The position numbers and the translations under genes were made by a program. Below the pieces are notes generated by a model. It was not told the origin of the DNA. It made no database searches and saw only the letters and a list, made by a program, of their open reading frames with translations. A stretch of DNA of 64,000 nt from Arthrobacter psychrolactophilus (GTDB lineage Bacteria; Actinomycetota; Actinomycetes; Actinomycetales; Micrococcaceae), in NCBI RefSeq assembly GCF_003219795.1, contig NZ_QJVC01000004.1, positions 124,001 to 188,000 on the forward strand. Reading direction: 5' to 3'. Shown here piece after piece: positions 45,833-54,940 of the stretch (within the stretch, counting starts at the first letter, position 1; the number at the start of each line of letters is the position of its first letter).

Positions 45833-47395
45833 TTACTGGTTCTCTTGCCAGAGCTTGTTGGTTTCTTCCTTGATTTGGTCGCCGCCGGAGGTACCCCACA
45901 ACTTAATGGCGTCTTTTAGCCCCTGTTCATCGATTTGTCCGGCCAAGTACTTGATCCGGGCGTCGGCAATGATATTGTCCAGCTGAGCACCCTTAGCCAC
46001 ATAGGTTTCGGAGACATAGGGGGCCGCAGGGTTATATACGGCACTCTTGAGGTTTTCCGCCATGACAACGAGGCGCTCGTCATACACCTTCTGCTCGTAC
46101 TCGGTGGACTGTTGGACCTTGTAGAACTCGTCGCCCTTAACACTGGTGCCCAACTGGGAGAAGCTCTTGACGTCTTCAGTGACCTTTTTGCTTTCAGCCG
46201 TTTCAGTCTCGACGAGGATGGCCCGGCCGTCGGTCACCGTGAAATTGACGCCTTCAATTCCGTTGTTTAGCAAGACTGCTACGTCCTTGCTGTTCATCGC
46301 ATTCAAGAATTCCAGCACCGCTTTGAGGTCTGCTTCGGTGCGGACACTGGATTTGGGGATGGCCAAGAAGCCAGAGTATCCATCGGTAGGATGTGCGTAG
46401 AGCTTTCCGTCCGGGCCCGTCAGGTTGCCCGTAAAGGTAACCTTGTTTTCAAAGTCGTCCGGGTTGGCCTGCTTGAACAACGTAATCAGGGCGGCAACTC
46501 GGGAATCGACATCGATGATTATGCCGGCCTTACCGTTGAAGAAGGCATCGTTCCATTTGGTACTGTCGGCCGTGGCGAAGTCGGCATTAATGAGTTTCTC
46601 ATCCACCATCTTCTTGACGTACTTGTTCGCTTCCAAGAATTCGTCAGTCTCGAAGCTGGGCACCAGGGAACCGTTGCGTTCACTCCAACGGTTGCCAGCT
46701 CCAAACCATTCCTCGACCACGTCGTAGGGGCTGTTGCTGCCAATGGATCCGGGCCACTTCGGGATCATGATGCCGGTGGTCCCACCCTTTCCGTCGCCGT
46801 TCGGGTCACCGACGGTGAAGGCTTTCGCCACCTCATAGAGCTCCTCGGTGGTCGTGGGCACTTCCAGGCCAAGCCTGTCCAGCCAGTCCTTACGCAGAAT
46901 TACGGCAGTTCGCATGGGGGTGCGGCCACGGAATATGCCATACACCTTGTTGTTGATGCTGGCGTTGAGCTGCACCTGCGGCAGGGTGGTGACTAGGTTT
47001 GGGTAGTCCTTGAGTTTGTCCGTCAGGTCCCAGAAAGCGCCGGCTTGGGCATTCTTCACGAAGCCAGGCGACTTGCCCTGGATGACCATAACATGGGGCA
47101 AATCATCCCCAGCCAAGGTGATGTTTGTCTTGTCTTCATACGAGGAGTTCGGCGTCCAGTTGATGTTCAAGGTCTTGCCCGTGGCTGCCTCAACCTTGCC
47201 CTGCAATTCGCCGCCAGGCAAAGGTGCGTCAGTGCCTAGGAACGGGGCCATTATGTTCACCGTTGACAGATCCACCGGCGCCGTTGAGCCACTATTGCAT
47301 GCTGTAAGGGCGAAGACAGCGGTGCCGATCGCGCCCCCGAACAAGGCTCTGCGACTAAAGGGTGCGTTGACGGCGTTCCAGGTAGTTTGCTTCAT
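45833..47395 (-). CDS. Oligosaccharide-binding lipoprotein (YtcQ/LplA type)
   Basis: A 520-residue substrate-binding lipoprotein, longer than the three CUT1 binding proteins elsewhere in the window and unrelated in detail. It has a twin-arginine-type signal (FSRRALFGG) and lipobox LTAC (Cys33). The size and VMAPFLG/NWTPNSSYEDK start suit the LplA/YtcQ group. It likely binds unsaturated rhamnogalacturonan oligosaccharides. AAGGAAGTACCGCA precedes the ATG. Confidence 0.9.
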   Translation of the reverse strand: MKQTTWNAVNAPFSRRALFGGAIGTAVFALTACNSGSTAPVDLSTVNIMAPFLGTDAPLPGGELQGKVEAATGKTLNINWTPNSSYEDKTNITLAGDDLPHVMVIQGKSPGFVKNAQAGAFWDLTDKLKDYPNLVTTLPQVQLNASINNKVYGIFRGRTPMRTAVILRKDWLDRLGLEVPTTTEELYEVAKAFTVGDPNGDGKGGTTGIMIPKWPGSIGSNSPYDVVEEWFGAGNRWSERNGSLVPSFETDEFLEANKYVKKMVDEKLINADFATADSTKWNDAFFNGKAGIIIDVDSRVAALITLFKQANPDDFENKVTFTGNLTGPDGKLYAHPTDGYSGFLAIPKSSVRTEADLKAVLEFLNAMNSKDVAVLLNNGIEGVNFTVTDGRAILVETETAESKKVTEDVKSFSQLGTSVKGDEFYKVQQSTEYEQKVYDERLVVMAENLKSAVYNPAAPYVSETYVAKGAQLDNIIADARIKYLAGQIDEQGLKDAIKLWGTSGGDQIKEETNKLWQENQ

Positions 47396-47407
47396 TGCGG
47401 TACTTCC

Positions 47408-49984
47408 TTAATTGTTGGTGGAAATCAGGTGGTTGGAGGGGTCTTCTCGGCGGCTTTCAAACTCACCGGGTGCCCCAATCATTTCTAGGGCGAGCATGGC
47501 ATTCAGGCACCACTGTGAGGCCCAGTTAGTGGACATATGCGGGTATTCCTTCACAGGCACCCAGGTCTCGGCGTCGCTGAGGGATTCAGGGAGCGGAACG
47601 GTTAGCTCGGTGTGTGCATCTTCAATCAGAATGTCCCAGACTTTTCGGGCCAGTTCCGCATCGTCGTAGTAACTGGCAGCGAACGCCATCATCCCGGTGG
47701 CCATGGAGGGCCATGAGAAGAAGCTGTCATCGAGGTGGCCGTCGCTTTCCACCAACTTTGCTTCTTCGGACAATGCGTAGAATCGTCCGAATTCAGCAAT
47801 CATCCGGCTGAACTCGCCGTTCTCCATGACGTCGGCGATCTCCATCCAGACCTGCGGGGCCCCGAAGGCGATGATCATATGGAAGCCCCCTTTGGTAGCC
47901 AGCTGCATATGATGCAGATCCCCTGTACTGGTGTCCAGCTCCACAGTGGGGCCCGAGAGCAATCCCATGGGCATGGCCTTGAGCTGATCGATGCCCTTGG
48001 TAATCCAATCCCGCCACTGGGTGTCGCCGGTGCGTTCCCATTCGCTGAACCAATTGGACGTCAGCGCCGACCAATCCGGGCCGATCCGTATGTGCGTGCG
48101 CCCCTCGGGCCGCTCGTAGAATTCGCGCATGGGGTCCAGCCGGTCCAGCGCATGCTGGGCGTCGCGGACTTCTGAGAGTAGTTCCCCAATGCGCTCGTCA
48201 CCGGTCAAGAAGTAGTAATATTTGTGCAATCCGGCCATGCTGATGCGCACTTCCTTGCAGCCGCATCCCCAGTGCGAGACGTTATGCCGGGAACCTAGTT
48301 GCGCGTACGTGCCATTATGGTGCCGGTCAACTTCTGCGCTATGCCAAGTCATTGCCTCTGCCAGACGGAACGTAGTGGCATCCCCGGTCCGCAGAAAGTA
48401 CTGCCACAACCACATATTCGGCGCCAGCTCATTGTTGGCCCAGGCGTAGCCGCCCATGTCGTAGCGCCACTGGTGGCGGTATTGGTCGTAGGTGTGCATG
48501 AAGTCGCCAAAGTTCCAGTAGCCATACCAGGAGCGTTGTTCAACTTCGGCCGCGTAGTACTCAACGAAGCCGGCTAGGCGCTGCTCAACCAGGCTCCGAA
48601 TACTGTCCACTTCAGTATTCACAGCGTGGGGCAAGCCCCACGTGACTCCTGTAGCGCGGCTCTTGTAGTAGCTTTCAGGGGCGCAAACTGCCTGAGCGGG
48701 TTGCTGTCGCTCTTGCGCCAGCAACCACAATTCTTGCGCCAGTCCGCCGTCTACTATCGCTGGAAGAAAATCAAAACTGATGTGCGAGGTATTTGCCACA
48801 CCCTCTGGGGTGGCGCGCATTTCATCAAAACCCTCGTAGGCGCTGTCCACGAAGCAGCCCGCAGCGTAGTGTCGCAGATCCATTGGCTCGACCGATTCGG
48901 CCCAGCACCACGCCGTCAGGGCGGCGGCATCACCCTCGACACCGTCAACTTCCAAGGCGGCCGGGTTCTTCTGCCAGAATCCGCGCAGCGACACCGCGGC
49001 GCCTCCTGCTGCATGGCCAGCGTACAGTAGCCCCTGACTACGGCGCCCCTTGCCAACACGCACCGGCGCAAGCCTGTCGGTAGACTGTTTCTCCATCCGG
49101 AAATAGTCTTCGGACTCCTGTGTCAACCGATAGTTTCCCCACACCGCGTTGAGCGTGCCAACCTCGAACAATCGCTCGGGCCCGGTGTCTTCGGGCACCG
49201 GAATACCGTCCAACTGCTGAGCGTAGACCGGGTTGTTCTCGCTGAAGGGACGACTGTACAAAGACTGCACCGGTTCGGTGTAGACGCCTTCATCTCCGGC
49301 AAAGCTGACGTAGCGATTGAATAGCTCCCCAGACATAGGCGTGTCCAGACACAAGCCAATACCCTTGATGATCCGGTCCTTGGCAGCGTCCGTGAAAAGC
49401 AGCGTCTGGGTCACGCTAATGGTGGACTGGCCAGCAAATACAGCCAGCCGCAGCACAAAAGTCAACAAGATTCCGGTGTTTAGTAGCACCGTCCCCTCCG
49501 CCTTGACCACGCTGCGCACCGCACCGGGCGTCTCAAGGACGGCGGATGTCAGCTCAACGTTGGCTTCGGGGTTTCCTTGCGAGGTTCGCACGAGCAAACG
49601 TAAGGAATTTCCAAGCAGTTCTCCGTTACTGTTGCGGATTTCGCCGGTCAGCACGGATCCAGTGCGGGGGACGGTGAAGCGGATCGCCCCGGTATCGACC
49701 ATGATTCCGTCCGGGCCCGCTACGGCCAGCGGAGTTTGGTGATGGAATTCCCCCAGCTTGGGGTCTAATTCCGGGGCCGCTGCACCTGCCGGAACTACGG
49801 CCGCGTGCCCTGTCCATTTCACGCTGCCGTCCGGCCAGTAGGCCAGAGTCCGGGCCTCATGTGGCCAAGGATCTCCTGCCAGCTTCAGCGCTGCAACATC
49901 CTCCTGTTCTAGTTCACCACGCTGCCAGGGATGACCAAAAGTGATGCCACTTACCCTGAGTGGTGCCTTTTCCAGCCATTTCAT
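47408..49984 (-). CDS. Exo-rhamnogalacturonan lyase family protein (PL26, PcRGLX/YetA-like)
   Basis: An 858-residue protein of the PcRGLX/YetA family (polysaccharide lyase family 26). Family members cleave rhamnogalacturonan I exolytically, giving an unsaturated galacturonyl-rhamnose disaccharide. The length equals that of B. subtilis YetA. An N-terminal beta-sandwich (about 1-330) and an (alpha/alpha)-barrel-like domain with YWNFGDFMHTYDQ and SRHNVSHWGCGCKEVR are seen. There is no signal peptide, so it acts inside the cell on imported fragments. It overlaps the GH42 gene by four bases (ATGA). Confidence 0.88.
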   Translation of the reverse strand: MKWLEKAPLRVSGITFGHPWQRGELEQEDVAALKLAGDPWPHEARTLAYWPDGSVKWTGHAAVVPAGAAAPELDPKLGEFHHQTPLAVAGPDGIMVDTGAIRFTVPRTGSVLTGEIRNSNGELLGNSLRLLVRTSQGNPEANVELTSAVLETPGAVRSVVKAEGTVLLNTGILLTFVLRLAVFAGQSTISVTQTLLFTDAAKDRIIKGIGLCLDTPMSGELFNRYVSFAGDEGVYTEPVQSLYSRPFSENNPVYAQQLDGIPVPEDTGPERLFEVGTLNAVWGNYRLTQESEDYFRMEKQSTDRLAPVRVGKGRRSQGLLYAGHAAGGAAVSLRGFWQKNPAALEVDGVEGDAAALTAWCWAESVEPMDLRHYAAGCFVDSAYEGFDEMRATPEGVANTSHISFDFLPAIVDGGLAQELWLLAQERQQPAQAVCAPESYYKSRATGVTWGLPHAVNTEVDSIRSLVEQRLAGFVEYYAAEVEQRSWYGYWNFGDFMHTYDQYRHQWRYDMGGYAWANNELAPNMWLWQYFLRTGDATTFRLAEAMTWHSAEVDRHHNGTYAQLGSRHNVSHWGCGCKEVRISMAGLHKYYYFLTGDERIGELLSEVRDAQHALDRLDPMREFYERPEGRTHIRIGPDWSALTSNWFSEWERTGDTQWRDWITKGIDQLKAMPMGLLSGPTVELDTSTGDLHHMQLATKGGFHMIIAFGAPQVWMEIADVMENGEFSRMIAEFGRFYALSEEAKLVESDGHLDDSFFSWPSMATGMMAFAASYYDDAELARKVWDILIEDAHTELTVPLPESLSDAETWVPVKEYPHMSTNWASQWCLNAMLALEMIGAPGEFESRREDPSNHLISTNN

Positions 49985-52014
49985 GCGTTACGCTCCTCAG
50001 CGATGATGTAGGTGTACGGTTCAAGCCGATACTTTCCGGCATTCATGTTGGTATTACTCAGTAGCTCCGTGGTTGGAAAGGGCAGCTCCAGCTCTGCAGT
50101 GGTATCTGACATGTTCACCAGCCAGCGTTGCAACCGACCCTTTTTACGCCGCAGATACTCAACAACACCGCCACCGGCACCCAGTTCTCGCGCTTCCGTC
50201 CGCGCGGGCCATGTTTTGCTCGGCGTAGTTGCGTATCCAATGAGCAGATCCACCAATAACGGGTCTTCGAATCCATCAGGGAGGGAGCCCACTAGGATGA
50301 CACGCCCGTCTCCCGTTTCGGGAGTACCCTGGTTCTCCGTCACAAACGCTAGGCCCGCGGCCGGTCCACTGCGCACCATACCTAAGGGACGGGCAGTGGT
50401 GCATTCCATAAAGGTGGACATTCCGTCAAGGCCCCCCTGCCATCCCAAGAATTCGGCACTAGTTCCCGATCCTGTGGCCGGGAACGCCAGGACGCCGCGC
50501 ACACCGGCTATGGATTCAAGTGCACCTAGGGCGGCATCGCTATGCCATCGGTGGTGGGCGTCCCGATCTGCCGTGCCAGGTCCCACGAGCCAGGTACCTC
50601 CTGCACGGACCCAGTCACTGACCCGCTCCAAGAACTCCGGATCAAGGTGGTGAGCATAGGGTGTCAACAGCACATCGTAGGCATCCAATGAAGCCCCTTC
50701 CGGAATGAGGGCGCGCCCAATTCCAGCTTCCACAAAACGCCGATGAATCCCCGACAGCACGCCCCGATAGTCGAGTTTTCCGCCGGGTTCGACGCTCAAC
50801 GCTGTTTTTGCCCGATCGGAATACGTTATTGCCACGCGGGGCGGCAGCGTTTCACCGCCCGTCAAGATGGTTTCCAGCTGGGCGAGTAGTTCACCTCCAC
50901 GGGCCGCGGATGAAAAGCCAATTGTCGGCGCACCCCAGGGGCTGACAACCGCGCCGTGGGGCTGTTCGCTGCCGCCACAGTGTTGACGGAACGGCCAAAA
51001 CAGGAAACCCTTGGAACCCGCCGCAAAATTGGCAAAAATCTCCGCTTCCACAAAGCCAGCCGGGTGAGGACTACCGTAGTTGGCGATGGATCCCCCGTGG
51101 CTGGTACTCGTTTCCATGAGTATGGTTTTGCCGCTAGCTCCGAAATGCGGGAAATAGTCCAGGTTCATCAGGAATGCAGGGTAGTTCGGCGCCGCCGGAT
51201 AAGTATCGAAGCTGGAGTAGTCGAGATTCGAATACAGGCCCTGATTGTCCAGATCGAAACCGAAGCCGCTGTTATGCGTTATTGGCAGTTCACTGTGTGC
51301 ACGAATGATGCGGCTTTGCTCGGCGGCGAACTCGTTGATCTTTACTTGACTGAAGTCATTGAAAGCCGTCATCAGGGCGGTGTTGTGCAGGAACGGTGTG
51401 GGAGCTGGCAATGGTATCTGATCAAATGATTGATACGTTTCACTCCAAACTGCCGTTGACCACTGCTCATTAAGCTGCGCAATATCTTGATACTTCGCCT
51501 CCAACCATTGCCCCCACAAGTCACGGCAGCTGGGGCAGTGGCAGCCACCAACATGAGATTTGAACTCGTTATCAAGCTGCCAGGAGATCACTCTGCGATC
51601 TTGTCCAAACTCACGCGCCAGGGCGCCCGTGATAATCGCTGCACGCTCGCGGAAGTAAGCGCCATTCGTGCATACATGCTGCCGCGACCCATGACCCAAG
51701 GCGGTGCCGTCAGCCGTGTGGTGGAGGCGACCCTGATGCCCATGCGTGAGCCAAATGGGAGGAGTCACCGTGGGCGTACACAAGATGGTGGCGATGCCAT
51801 GGTCATCGAGGATATTCAGAGCATCGTGGAGAATACTAAGGTCAATGCGTCCCTCGTCGGGCTCCAGTGCCGACCAAATGAACTCGCCCATGCGAGCTAC
51901 GTTCATACCAAGTTTGGCCATCAAGGCAGCATCGCTCGCGACAATATTCTTGTCCCAGACCTCAGGGTAGAGCGCTGCGCCATAAAGGAGACGGCCATCA
52001 AATAATTCAGCCAA
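49981..52014 (-). CDS. Beta-galactosidase, glycoside hydrolase family 42 (YesZ-like)
   Basis: A 677-residue GH42 enzyme. The acid/base is in VISWQLDNEFK, the nucleophile in ILMETSTSHGGS, and the zinc-site cysteines in HVGGCHCPSCRD. It likely trims galactose from rhamnogalacturonan oligosaccharides. Start is TTG, overlapping the DUF624 stop by eight bases, with AAGGTA upstream. A perfect site-B palindrome lies inside the gene (51431-51442). Confidence 0.92.
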   Translation of the reverse strand: MAELFDGRLLYGAALYPEVWDKNIVASDAALMAKLGMNVARMGEFIWSALEPDEGRIDLSILHDALNILDDHGIATILCTPTVTPPIWLTHGHQGRLHHTADGTALGHGSRQHVCTNGAYFRERAAIITGALAREFGQDRRVISWQLDNEFKSHVGGCHCPSCRDLWGQWLEAKYQDIAQLNEQWSTAVWSETYQSFDQIPLPAPTPFLHNTALMTAFNDFSQVKINEFAAEQSRIIRAHSELPITHNSGFGFDLDNQGLYSNLDYSSFDTYPAAPNYPAFLMNLDYFPHFGASGKTILMETSTSHGGSIANYGSPHPAGFVEAEIFANFAAGSKGFLFWPFRQHCGGSEQPHGAVVSPWGAPTIGFSSAARGGELLAQLETILTGGETLPPRVAITYSDRAKTALSVEPGGKLDYRGVLSGIHRRFVEAGIGRALIPEGASLDAYDVLLTPYAHHLDPEFLERVSDWVRAGGTWLVGPGTADRDAHHRWHSDAALGALESIAGVRGVLAFPATGSGTSAEFLGWQGGLDGMSTFMECTTARPLGMVRSGPAAGLAFVTENQGTPETGDGRVILVGSLPDGFEDPLLVDLLIGYATTPSKTWPARTEARELGAGGGVVEYLRRKKGRLQRWLVNMSDTTAELELPFPTTELLSNTNMNAGKYRLEPYTYIIAEERNA
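51431..51442. promoter_or_regulatory. Intragenic type-B LacI site
   Basis: TGATACGTTTCA inside the GH42 gene is identical to the sites at 53541 and 58594. It may act as a remote operator or roadblock. Confidence 0.45.
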
Positions 52015-52711
52015 GATTCGCTACCTTCACTTGTGACTTGCGGACCGTGGCCAGTGCGCGCGGCCCGCGCTTTTCCAGCGTTGCCCCAACTGATACGTCG
52101 GCCATCGATTCATCATTGGACGAGTAGAACTTGTCGCAGAGCCAACCCACGAGGAACATCCACACACCAACGCTAAAGAATGGGACGAGACCTGGTAAGC
52201 GAAGGCTCACGATCCCCACGGCTGCCGTAACCAGTAGGAGTAGAACTGTGCCAGCTAGATTCCTCAGGGCAAAACGAGAAGACTGCGTGAAGTAGCGCAG
52301 GACCGGCAGTTGATACCTGGCATACATGGGAAATAGATAGCAAAGCGTCGCCACAAAAATAATTGACAATAGGACAATCACACCGGCGGCTAGCTGCGCG
52401 AGGAAGGTCGGCTCGACGGAGAAGAACTTCCAGTTCGCGAAGAGCATGGCAGCCACAAAGATCGCCACCACACCCAAGACGTTACCGCGACGGAAGTTCC
52501 GTCGGTATGCACCCCAGAACGCGGGCATAAGCGGCACCGCATCGCCTCGCACTCGGCAGCGAATCAGTTCATGAGCTGCCACTGTACTAGGCCCAACCCC
52601 GAAGATTACTAAGCCTCCAAGCGTGAAGACTAACCACAACAAATTCAGGCACGCAATCCATAGCAGCGTGTCAAAAAGTGTATAGGCCTTCAGCGCCCAC
52701 GATGCGTTCAT
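52007..52711 (-). CDS. DUF624 (YesL-like) membrane protein
   Basis: A 234-residue integral membrane protein of the YesL/DUF624 family, with about five hydrophobic segments (near residues 15-45, 80-100, 110-135, 150-185 and 185-205) and the family motif VGPSTVAAHELIR. The role of YesL proteins is unknown; they accompany oligosaccharide importers. ATG at 52711 is preferred (AAGGA six bases upstream) over the ATG at 52771. It is first in the operon running to 42506. Paralogues: 57721 and 62840. Confidence 0.85.
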   Translation of the reverse strand: MNASWALKAYTLFDTLLWIACLNLLWLVFTLGGLVIFGVGPSTVAAHELIRCRVRGDAVPLMPAFWGAYRRNFRRGNVLGVVAIFVAAMLFANWKFFSVEPTFLAQLAAGVIVLLSIIFVATLCYLFPMYARYQLPVLRYFTQSSRFALRNLAGTVLLLLVTAAVGIVSLRLPGLVPFFSVGVWMFLVGWLCDKFYSSNDESMADVSVGATLEKRGPRALATVRKSQVKVANLG

Positions 52712-52979
52712 GTCAATCCTTCTTGGTCGACCCAAATCCCCATTGACCGGATCCGTGAATTGCCCCATCACCCAACAGGGTGCTGTACATCACATTCAGG
52801 AAAGCGGTTTCCAAAACATAGCACTTAAGAAAATGCTGGTCAAGAAGATTTTGAATCGTTCCATAACATTTCAAGAAATACGCACCGGCACCCTTGACCT
52901 ATCGAATAGATTCGTAATCGAGCAAAACCATACGTTCATCACTAATCGCCCGATACGTTCCAGCGACAGAAAGGACCGT
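52712..52979. promoter_or_regulatory. Promoter region of the rhamnogalacturonan operon with mixed operators
   Basis: This stretch holds one site A, GGAAAGCGGTTTCC (52799-52812), and two site-B-like palindromes, TGAATCGTTCCA (52852-52863) and CGATACGTTCCA (52951-52962). They lie upstream of the DUF624 gene; no complete gene is present here. Confidence 0.65.
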
Positions 52980-53483
52980 CTTTTGGATATTGGCCGTCGC
53001 AGGATTGCCTTTGTTGCTGGCCCCCAGCAGTTCCACCAGGTGTCCGATCGCTTGGCTGGCGCACGCACGGCCGTCGCGGAAGTGGCAGGGGCGACGCTGG
53101 AAGTTTTACAGGCTAGCGACCTGACAGTCTTGGCTGGACACAACGTGGGAGATCTCCTCGCGGAGCGCACTGGAGATTCCTTGCCTGACGGACTCTTCTG
53201 CACCAACGACCTCCTCGCACTGGGTGTCATTCAATCCTTGACCATGCTCCACACCCTGCGCATTCCTGAGGACGTGGCACTCGTTGGCTATGACGATATC
53301 GACTTTGCTGTTTCTGCCGTTGTACCCTTGACGTCTATCAGGCAGCCCACAGCGTTGATCGGCAGAGCCGCCATCGAGCTTCTTGCGGAGCAAATGGTCA
53401 ACCCAGACGCCAAGCCGCGTTCCGTGGTCTTCAAGCCGGAGCTTGTTGTCCGCGCAAGCACCGTCGGCACCGCGGACCACTAA
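52980..53483 (+). pseudogene. Truncated LacI relic (effector-domain C-terminal part)
   Basis: The frame matches, almost residue for residue, the last 165 or so residues of the LacI protein at 41495 (shared LTMLHTLRIPEDVALVGYDD and KPRSVVFKPELVVRAST). The DNA-binding domain and the first part of the effector domain are missing, and the open frame upstream shows no LacI similarity and overlaps the DUF624 gene. The matching DNA begins abruptly near 52980. It looks like a partial duplication. A shortened effector domain protein cannot be excluded. Confidence 0.85.
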
Positions 53484-53540
53484 GCCCCTCGTAACTTGGC
53501 AGAAACTGCCACAAAATCCATTGACGCGCTGAGAATTCGT

Positions 53541-53570
53541 TGATACGTTTCAGTTCAGAAAACGTTTTCT
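53541..53570. promoter_or_regulatory. Adjacent type-B and type-A operators
   Basis: TGATACGTTTCA (53541-53552) and the perfect palindrome AGAAAACGTTTTCT (53557-53570) sit 38 bp before the binding-protein gene. Confidence 0.8.
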
Positions 53571-53608
53571 TCCTTTCTTACTCGGAACTTCTCACCGAAA
53601 GCAGATCA

Positions 53609-54904
53609 ATGTCGATCATTCTCAGTCGCCGCACCTTCGCTCATGCCGTCCTCGGCACAACCGCTTTGGGACTACTCACGGCCTGCGGAGGTTCCAGCGG
53701 CGCCGCCGATGCCGATGGCACCACGACGATCCGATTTGCTTGGTGGGGCAACACTGCGCGCGCCGAAGCCACTCAGGCAGTGATCGACAAATTTGAAGCG
53801 GCTAATCCCACGATCAAGGTCAAGGGAGAGCCCAGCGACTTTAGCGGCTACTTCGACAAGCTCGCTACAAGCGTCGCAGCCAAAGATGCGCCTGATCTCT
53901 TCACACTCGGGGGTGCTTATCCTGCTGAGTACGCCAACCGTGGCGCGTTGCTTGATCTTTCTAAGGCAGGAGATGCGCTCGACCTGAGCAAGATGGATGC
54001 TTCGGCGCTGACTAATGGTCAGGTGGGCGGGGTTCAGTACGGTGTATCGACCGGCGCTAACGCCCTCGCCATGGTCATAAATCCGGCCGTCTTCAAGGCG
54101 GCGGGTGTAGCTCTGCCGGATCCGGCAACCTGGACCTGGGAAGATTTCCGGAATATCGCCGCAGAGATCACCACAAAGTCCCCCGCGGGAACTTTTGGCT
54201 CGGCTTCCGTTCTCACACATGACTCTCTCGATGCTTTTGCCCGGCAGCATGGCGAAGAACTCTACACAGAGGATGGAAAGCTGGGTCTGTCGGAAAAGAC
54301 CGTCGCGGACTACTTCGCATTTTCTCTCTCACTGAGCCAGAAGAAAGCTTCCCCCTCGCCATCAGAAATGGTGGAGCAGGCAAGCGTCAGTATCGAACAA
54401 AGCCTCATGGGCACCGGCAAGGCAGGGATGATGCTGACATGGAGTAACTCCATGCGCGCCCTGAACGAAGCCGCGGGAAGCGATCTGCAACTCTTCCAAT
54501 TGCCTGGCGAAACTCCAACGCCTGGAATTTGGCTTCAGTCATCGCAGTATTTCGCGATCTCCGCCCAGTCAAAGAAGTCCGAGGCCGCTGCCAAGCTCAT
54601 CAGCTTCCTGGTCAATGACGAGGAAGCTGCCAAGATTCTCCTGACAGATAGAGGAGTGCCGAGCAATTCAGCGATTAGGGCTGCCATTGCCCCGGAGCTC
54701 AGCCCATCAGGCCAGTCCGAGGTGAAGTACCTTGACATCGTTGGTGAAACTAAGTTCGCGCCGACGTTCATCGGCCCCACCGGGTCAACCTCGGTGGGCG
54801 AGATTACGGCCCGGATCAACACCAACGTCATGTTTGAGAAGGTCAGCCCGGCTGAAGGTGCAAAGCAATGGATGTCCGAGAGCGCTGCAGCAATCCTTTC
54901 CTAG
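53609..54904 (+). CDS. Sugar ABC transporter substrate-binding lipoprotein
   Basis: A 431-residue CUT1 binding protein paralogous to 16008 and 20576. A twin-arginine-type signal (LSRRTFAHAVLG) precedes the lipobox LTAC (Cys26). The mature start TTIRFAWWGNTAR and ANPTIKVKGE match the paralogues. ATG at 53609 is chosen because it places the signal at the N-terminus; the frame extends to 53540 through the operators. No permease lies on this strand; the pair continuing beyond the right edge or the one at 13789-15664 may serve it. It is followed by the six-hairpin protein. Confidence 0.88.
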   Translation: MSIILSRRTFAHAVLGTTALGLLTACGGSSGAADADGTTTIRFAWWGNTARAEATQAVIDKFEAANPTIKVKGEPSDFSGYFDKLATSVAAKDAPDLFTLGGAYPAEYANRGALLDLSKAGDALDLSKMDASALTNGQVGGVQYGVSTGANALAMVINPAVFKAAGVALPDPATWTWEDFRNIAAEITTKSPAGTFGSASVLTHDSLDAFARQHGEELYTEDGKLGLSEKTVADYFAFSLSLSQKKASPSPSEMVEQASVSIEQSLMGTGKAGMMLTWSNSMRALNEAAGSDLQLFQLPGETPTPGIWLQSSQYFAISAQSKKSEAAAKLISFLVNDEEAAKILLTDRGVPSNSAIRAAIAPELSPSGQSEVKYLDIVGETKFAPTFIGPTGSTSVGEITARINTNVMFEKVSPAEGAKQWMSESAAAILS

Positions 54905-54940
54905 TCTTGACCCTCACGACTCTGCCATGGAGATATCCCT

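Noticed and set aside
52710-52979. Upstream extension of the LacI-like frame as a real N-terminus
   Set aside because: It has no HTH or LacI similarity, overlaps the DUF624 gene start on the other strand and carries operator sequences, so it is treated as non-coding.
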